Origin: an uncultured Massilia sp.
GTDB taxonomy: Bacteria > Pseudomonadota > Gammaproteobacteria > Burkholderiales > Burkholderiaceae
Assembly (NCBI GenBank): GCA_946481275.1
Contig: CAMLMV010000028.1
Coordinates: 1-64,000 of the forward strand
DNA length: 64,000 bases
Reading direction: 5' to 3'
The position numbers were made by a program, and so were the translations under genes. Under the pieces are notes generated by a model that had not been told where the DNA came from, made no database searches, and worked only from the letters and a program-made list of their open reading frames with translations. Positions 63,186-64,000 of this stretch are shown here, piece after piece (the first letter of the stretch is position 1; every line of letters starts with the position of its first letter).

Positions 63186-64000
63186 TGCATCGCCAGTTCG
63201 ACGCAGTTGCGGCCCGCCCGCTTGGCGCGCGCGAGGGCGGCGTCGGTGCGCTGCGTCAGCGAGTCGCCGCTCTCCTGCTCGCCCAGCTGGGCCACGCCCA
63301 GGCTCACCGTCACGTGGTCGCAGCCGGGGATCTCGGCCTGCTCGATCGCCACGCGCACCTTTTCCGCCATCCGGAGGCCGTCGACGGCACTCGTGTGCGG
63401 CGCGATGATGTGGAATTCCTCGCCGCCCGAGCGCACGAGGATGTCGCTGGCGCGCAGCACGGCGCGCGCCGTGTCGGCCACCGCGCGCAGCGCCACGTCG
63501 CCGACCGGATAGCCGTACGTGTCGTTGACGGCCTTGAACCGGTCGATGTCGAACGACAGCAGTGCGAGCGGCACGCGGTAGCGGCGCGCGCGCTTGATCT
63601 CCTTTTCCAGCAATTCCTCGCCATGGCGGCGGTTCGCCACGCCGGTCAGCGCGTCCGTCGTCGAGATGTACGTGAGGCGCGCCATCAGGTGCTCGTTTTC
63701 CTGGCCGATGGCGACGAGGCGCAGGCCGAATGCGGCGAGGTGCGTCACGTCCTGCAACGTCGCCCACTCGTCCGGCGTGAGTGCGCGTGCGGCGCCGAAC
63801 AGCAGCGACAGCGCGCCGCGCGGCGTGCCGGGACCGTCGGCGGGAATCGGCAGGCCCAGCGCCATCGCGACGCCGTGCGCGCGCAGCCCTTCCGCCAGCG
63901 CAGGTTCGCCCGATTGTTCCGGCACCTCGATCAGCGCAGCCGCGCCGCCCGCCGCGGCCAGCAGGCCGGGGAACGCGTGGCGCAGCGGCGCCTGCAGCAG
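63182..64000 (-). CDS. GAF-like/GGDEF diguanylate cyclase (N-terminus beyond the window)
   Basis: The frame is open up to base 64000. The visible part starts with a GAF-like end (ALIEVPEQSGEPALAEGLRAH through GALSLLFGAARALTPDEW), then a linker helix and a GGDEF domain with SGGEEF and an I-site RASD five residues earlier. It should make c-di-GMP. It overlaps the SulP gene, so anion transport and c-di-GMP output may be linked. Confidence 0.92.
   Translation of the reverse strand: MLQAPLRHAFPGLLAAAGGAAALIEVPEQSGEPALAEGLRAHGVAMALGLPIPADGPGTPRGALSLLFGAARALTPDEWATLQDVTHLAAFGLRLVAIGQENEHLMARLTYISTTDALTGVANRRHGEELLEKEIKRARRYRVPLALLSFDIDRFKAVNDTYGYPVGDVALRAVADTARAVLRASDILVRSGGEEFHIIAPHTSAVDGLRMAEKVRVAIEQAEIPGCDHVTVSLGVAQLGEQESGDSLTQRTDAALARAKRAGRNCVELAMQ

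Overview
The window is about 64 kb of very GC-rich chromosomal DNA. It codes densely on both strands, with many 4-bp stop/start overlaps. The urease gene order, the Massilia-like small secreted proteins, Caulobacter-type TonB receptors and the general protein flavour point to a betaproteobacterium of the Oxalobacteraceae (Massilia/Duganella/Telluria type). That placement is inference from gene content; there is no rRNA gene here. I found no insertion sequence, prophage, CRISPR array, tRNA or rRNA, and no stretch over 300 bp without a gene.

Layout. 1-7928 (minus): a tightly overlapping operon of six genes with its own promoter. It encodes a helical/HTH protein (possibly sigma-like), a small beta-rich protein, an SPFH-like protein, a tandem Lon-protease-fold protein that has lost catalytic residues, a zinc-ribbon/SPFH/coiled-coil protein, and a Ser/Thr kinase fused to a formylglycine-generating-enzyme-like domain that runs off the left edge. 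A divergent penicillin-binding transpeptidase (8026-11049) lies just upstream. 11.2-15.7 kb (plus): two small exported proteins, RNase HI, an HD hydrolase, and MFS and EamA transporters. 15.7-24.1 kb (minus): a GH30 glycosidase, flavin halogenase and TonB receptor operon with a LacI-type operator, then a second TonB receptor. 24.2-31.7 kb: phosphatidylserine decarboxylase, a LysR/azoreductase/pirin group, an acyltransferase, a zinc deacylase and a LysE exporter. 31.1-35.5 kb (minus): GT2, GT39 (ArnT-like), PAP2 and LAB_N genes, a likely lipid A or undecaprenyl-lipid modification operon. 35.6-43.7 kb: a periplasmic binding protein, Gdx-type SMR exporter, Old Yellow Enzyme, M1 aminopeptidase, EEP phosphatase and thioesterase.

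43.7-49.2 kb holds the most striking group: a photoactive-yellow-protein-like PAS protein that keeps the chromophore cysteine and the Tyr and Glu of the chromophore pocket. It overlaps a PAS-GGDEF diguanylate cyclase and a degenerate-GGDEF/EAL phosphodiesterase. Divergently transcribed is an ACP-like/AMP-ligase of the sort that activates p-coumarate for PYP. I read it as a light-to-c-di-GMP module. 49.2-54.2 kb: aldo/keto reductase, a second-type EF-G, a second GH30 glycosidase under a strong promoter with a LacI-type operator, and ArsC. 54.4-61.0 kb: an acyltransferase, then a complete urease operon ureD-A-(GNAT)-B-C-E-F-G-hupE. 61.3-64 kb: a small membrane protein, a SulP transporter and a GGDEF protein cut by the right edge.

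Two systems deserve most attention: the 1-7928 kinase/SPFH/Lon-fold operon, for which I know no described function, and the PYP/ligase/c-di-GMP cluster. All function calls come from reading sequence motifs; no database search was possible.
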